A stretch of DNA of 64,000 nucleotides from Aptenodytes patagonicus (taxonomy: Eukaryota > Chordata > Aves > Sphenisciformes > Spheniscidae). Numbering within the stretch: the stretch's first letter is position 1; each line of letters opens with the position of its first letter. Location: assembly GCF_965638725.1 (NCBI RefSeq), contig NC_134957.1, positions 22,530,101 to 22,594,100 of the forward strand, read 5' to 3'. The notes below the pieces were generated by a model that was not told where the DNA came from, ran no database searches, and saw nothing but the letters and a program-made list of their open reading frames with translations. Shown in pieces: positions 62,801 through 64,000 of the stretch. Position numbers and translations under genes: made by a program.

Positions 62801-64000
62801 TGACACGTTTGTGAGTAAGGCTGCATAACTGGAGTCAACGTTCAGCTACTCACCATCCGTGATCTTTGCAACTAAATTTGCAAATAGGAAATTAACCACC
62901 TGGAGATCAAATCTAGTGCAGCATGAACCATGTCTTGCTGTAATGAAGCCTAATAAGCAGCTTTGTTTTCAGACTGATAGGTGTTATACACATTTTCCCA
63001 CCCCCACTGAAAGACTTTTCCATCTGGAGAAATACTTCTGCCCCAGATCACATAAATATTTGCTCATAAGAAACAACACACACTGCATAATTATGGAAAC
63101 ATAAAAGTCACATTTCTCATCTAGAAACAAAAATCTAATGAAAGTGGCAAGTGTCCAAAGTATGAAAATTTATGTTTGGTTATTTGGTGAATCAAGAGAG
63201 ATACATCTCTTCTGGGGTGCCAGACAAACTATTCTGCATCTCACAGTACTTTATACATCTAAAAACATAAGAAAATCAATACTGTTTTGCTAAACTATGA
63301 CACACATTTTGTGGGAGCAATAAGAAAAATCACTAATACATACCAATTGAGTTTGCTTGGCATATAAAAACTAAGGAAATAATGTACACTAAAATACAGC
63401 TAAATATAAAGCTTAATGCATGAGATTAGAATTGACTTCTCATTGCTAGCACAAGACAAATAAATACATCTTATAAAACCCCCGTAAGTACATCCTTAAG
63501 ACTTCTAGGAAGACCAAGGAAATGCTCTCAAGGAACTGTTCTGCTACTCCAGTTCAGGAAGAGATGATAAAACTTTCTGTACACAGCTCTGTGAGCAGGA
63601 ACAAAACACAAATTTATACAGTCAACACATAATTACCCAACAAGGAAAACATCCCCCTAGTTTAACTAAAGTGGTAATACTGTTTTACTTATATTAGACC
63701 CTCAGAGAGACGCAAATTTAACACTTCCATATTGGTGGGGGAGGCAACAACTAAAGTTTCAGCAACTTGTAATCAGGATTTGTAATTTTCTAGAAATTAC
63801 TGTGACTTAAAATGATGCCTTAGAGGTTTGTTGCACTTTTCAAGAGCTCCCCTATTCCGTTCACGCCCCCACCAGCAGAACTGACTTTGAATCTAGAGAG
63901 CAAGCAAGCTTAGCTCAGTGGGTTTCCGCAGTTCTGGCACCATTAGTCAAATAGAAAAATGGAAAGCTGCCTGGCCCATCTGAACTATCACCATTTTAGC
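59897..64000 (-). other. USP12 intron 1, 3' part
   Basis: AT-rich; no CpG island, and no exon encoding the short N-terminal peptide expected before [10 protein letters not shown]. The true first exon and promoter should be right of the window. Confidence 0.65.

Noticed and set aside
1..64000. tRNA, rRNA or CRISPR features
   Set aside because: No cloverleaf with A/B boxes, no rRNA sequence and no spaced direct repeats were recognised by eye.

Overview
Vertebrate nuclear DNA, almost certainly from a bird. Evidence: intron-split genes with GT-AG junctions, a CR1 LINE 3' end with avian-type sequence (9688-9948), very few other transposons, small introns and strong CpG content on the left side. 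The gene order is WASF3 family (plus strand, 3' part only), GPR12 family (minus), USP12 family (minus). This matches the WASF3-GPR12-USP12 neighbourhood known from human chromosome 13q12.

Layout. 1-3445: the last seven exons of a WAVE3-type actin regulator, reading off the left edge, with introns of only 139-621 bp. 3446-9687: probable 3' UTR and then intergenic DNA. 9688-9948: one CR1 fragment. 9949-20314: intergenic DNA, with an AT-rich palindrome and, close to GPR12, dense homopolymer and GT runs. 20315-21379: single-exon coding region of a GPR12-type receptor inside a large CpG island (about 19.2-23.2 kb) that has a TATA box, a 5' UTR splice acceptor and a full CRE. 23.3-41.5 kb: gene-free, GC-rich, with two minisatellites and several AT-rich islands. 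41.5-64 kb: AT-rich, holding a USP12-type deubiquitinase with eight coding exons (59896 down to 43740), a probable 2.2 kb 3' UTR, and the 3' part of intron 1. Its first coding exon lies beyond the right edge.

The three proteins do not form a pathway. WASF3 drives Arp2/3 actin assembly, GPR12 is a constitutive Gs receptor, and USP12 is a UAF1/WDR48-activated deubiquitinase. They are neighbours by ancestry. The most interesting point is that all three are recognisable but unusually divergent: WASF3 at normally invariant positions, GPR12 through most of its membrane segments, and USP12 as a mix of USP12- and USP46-typical residues. Together with the compact, GC-rich left half, this raises the possibility that the window is a second, ancient copy (ohnolog block) of the WASF3-GPR12-USP12 neighbourhood rather than the standard locus. 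All reading frames and splice sites are intact, so the genes look functional. No search could be run, so this stays a hypothesis with a clear test.
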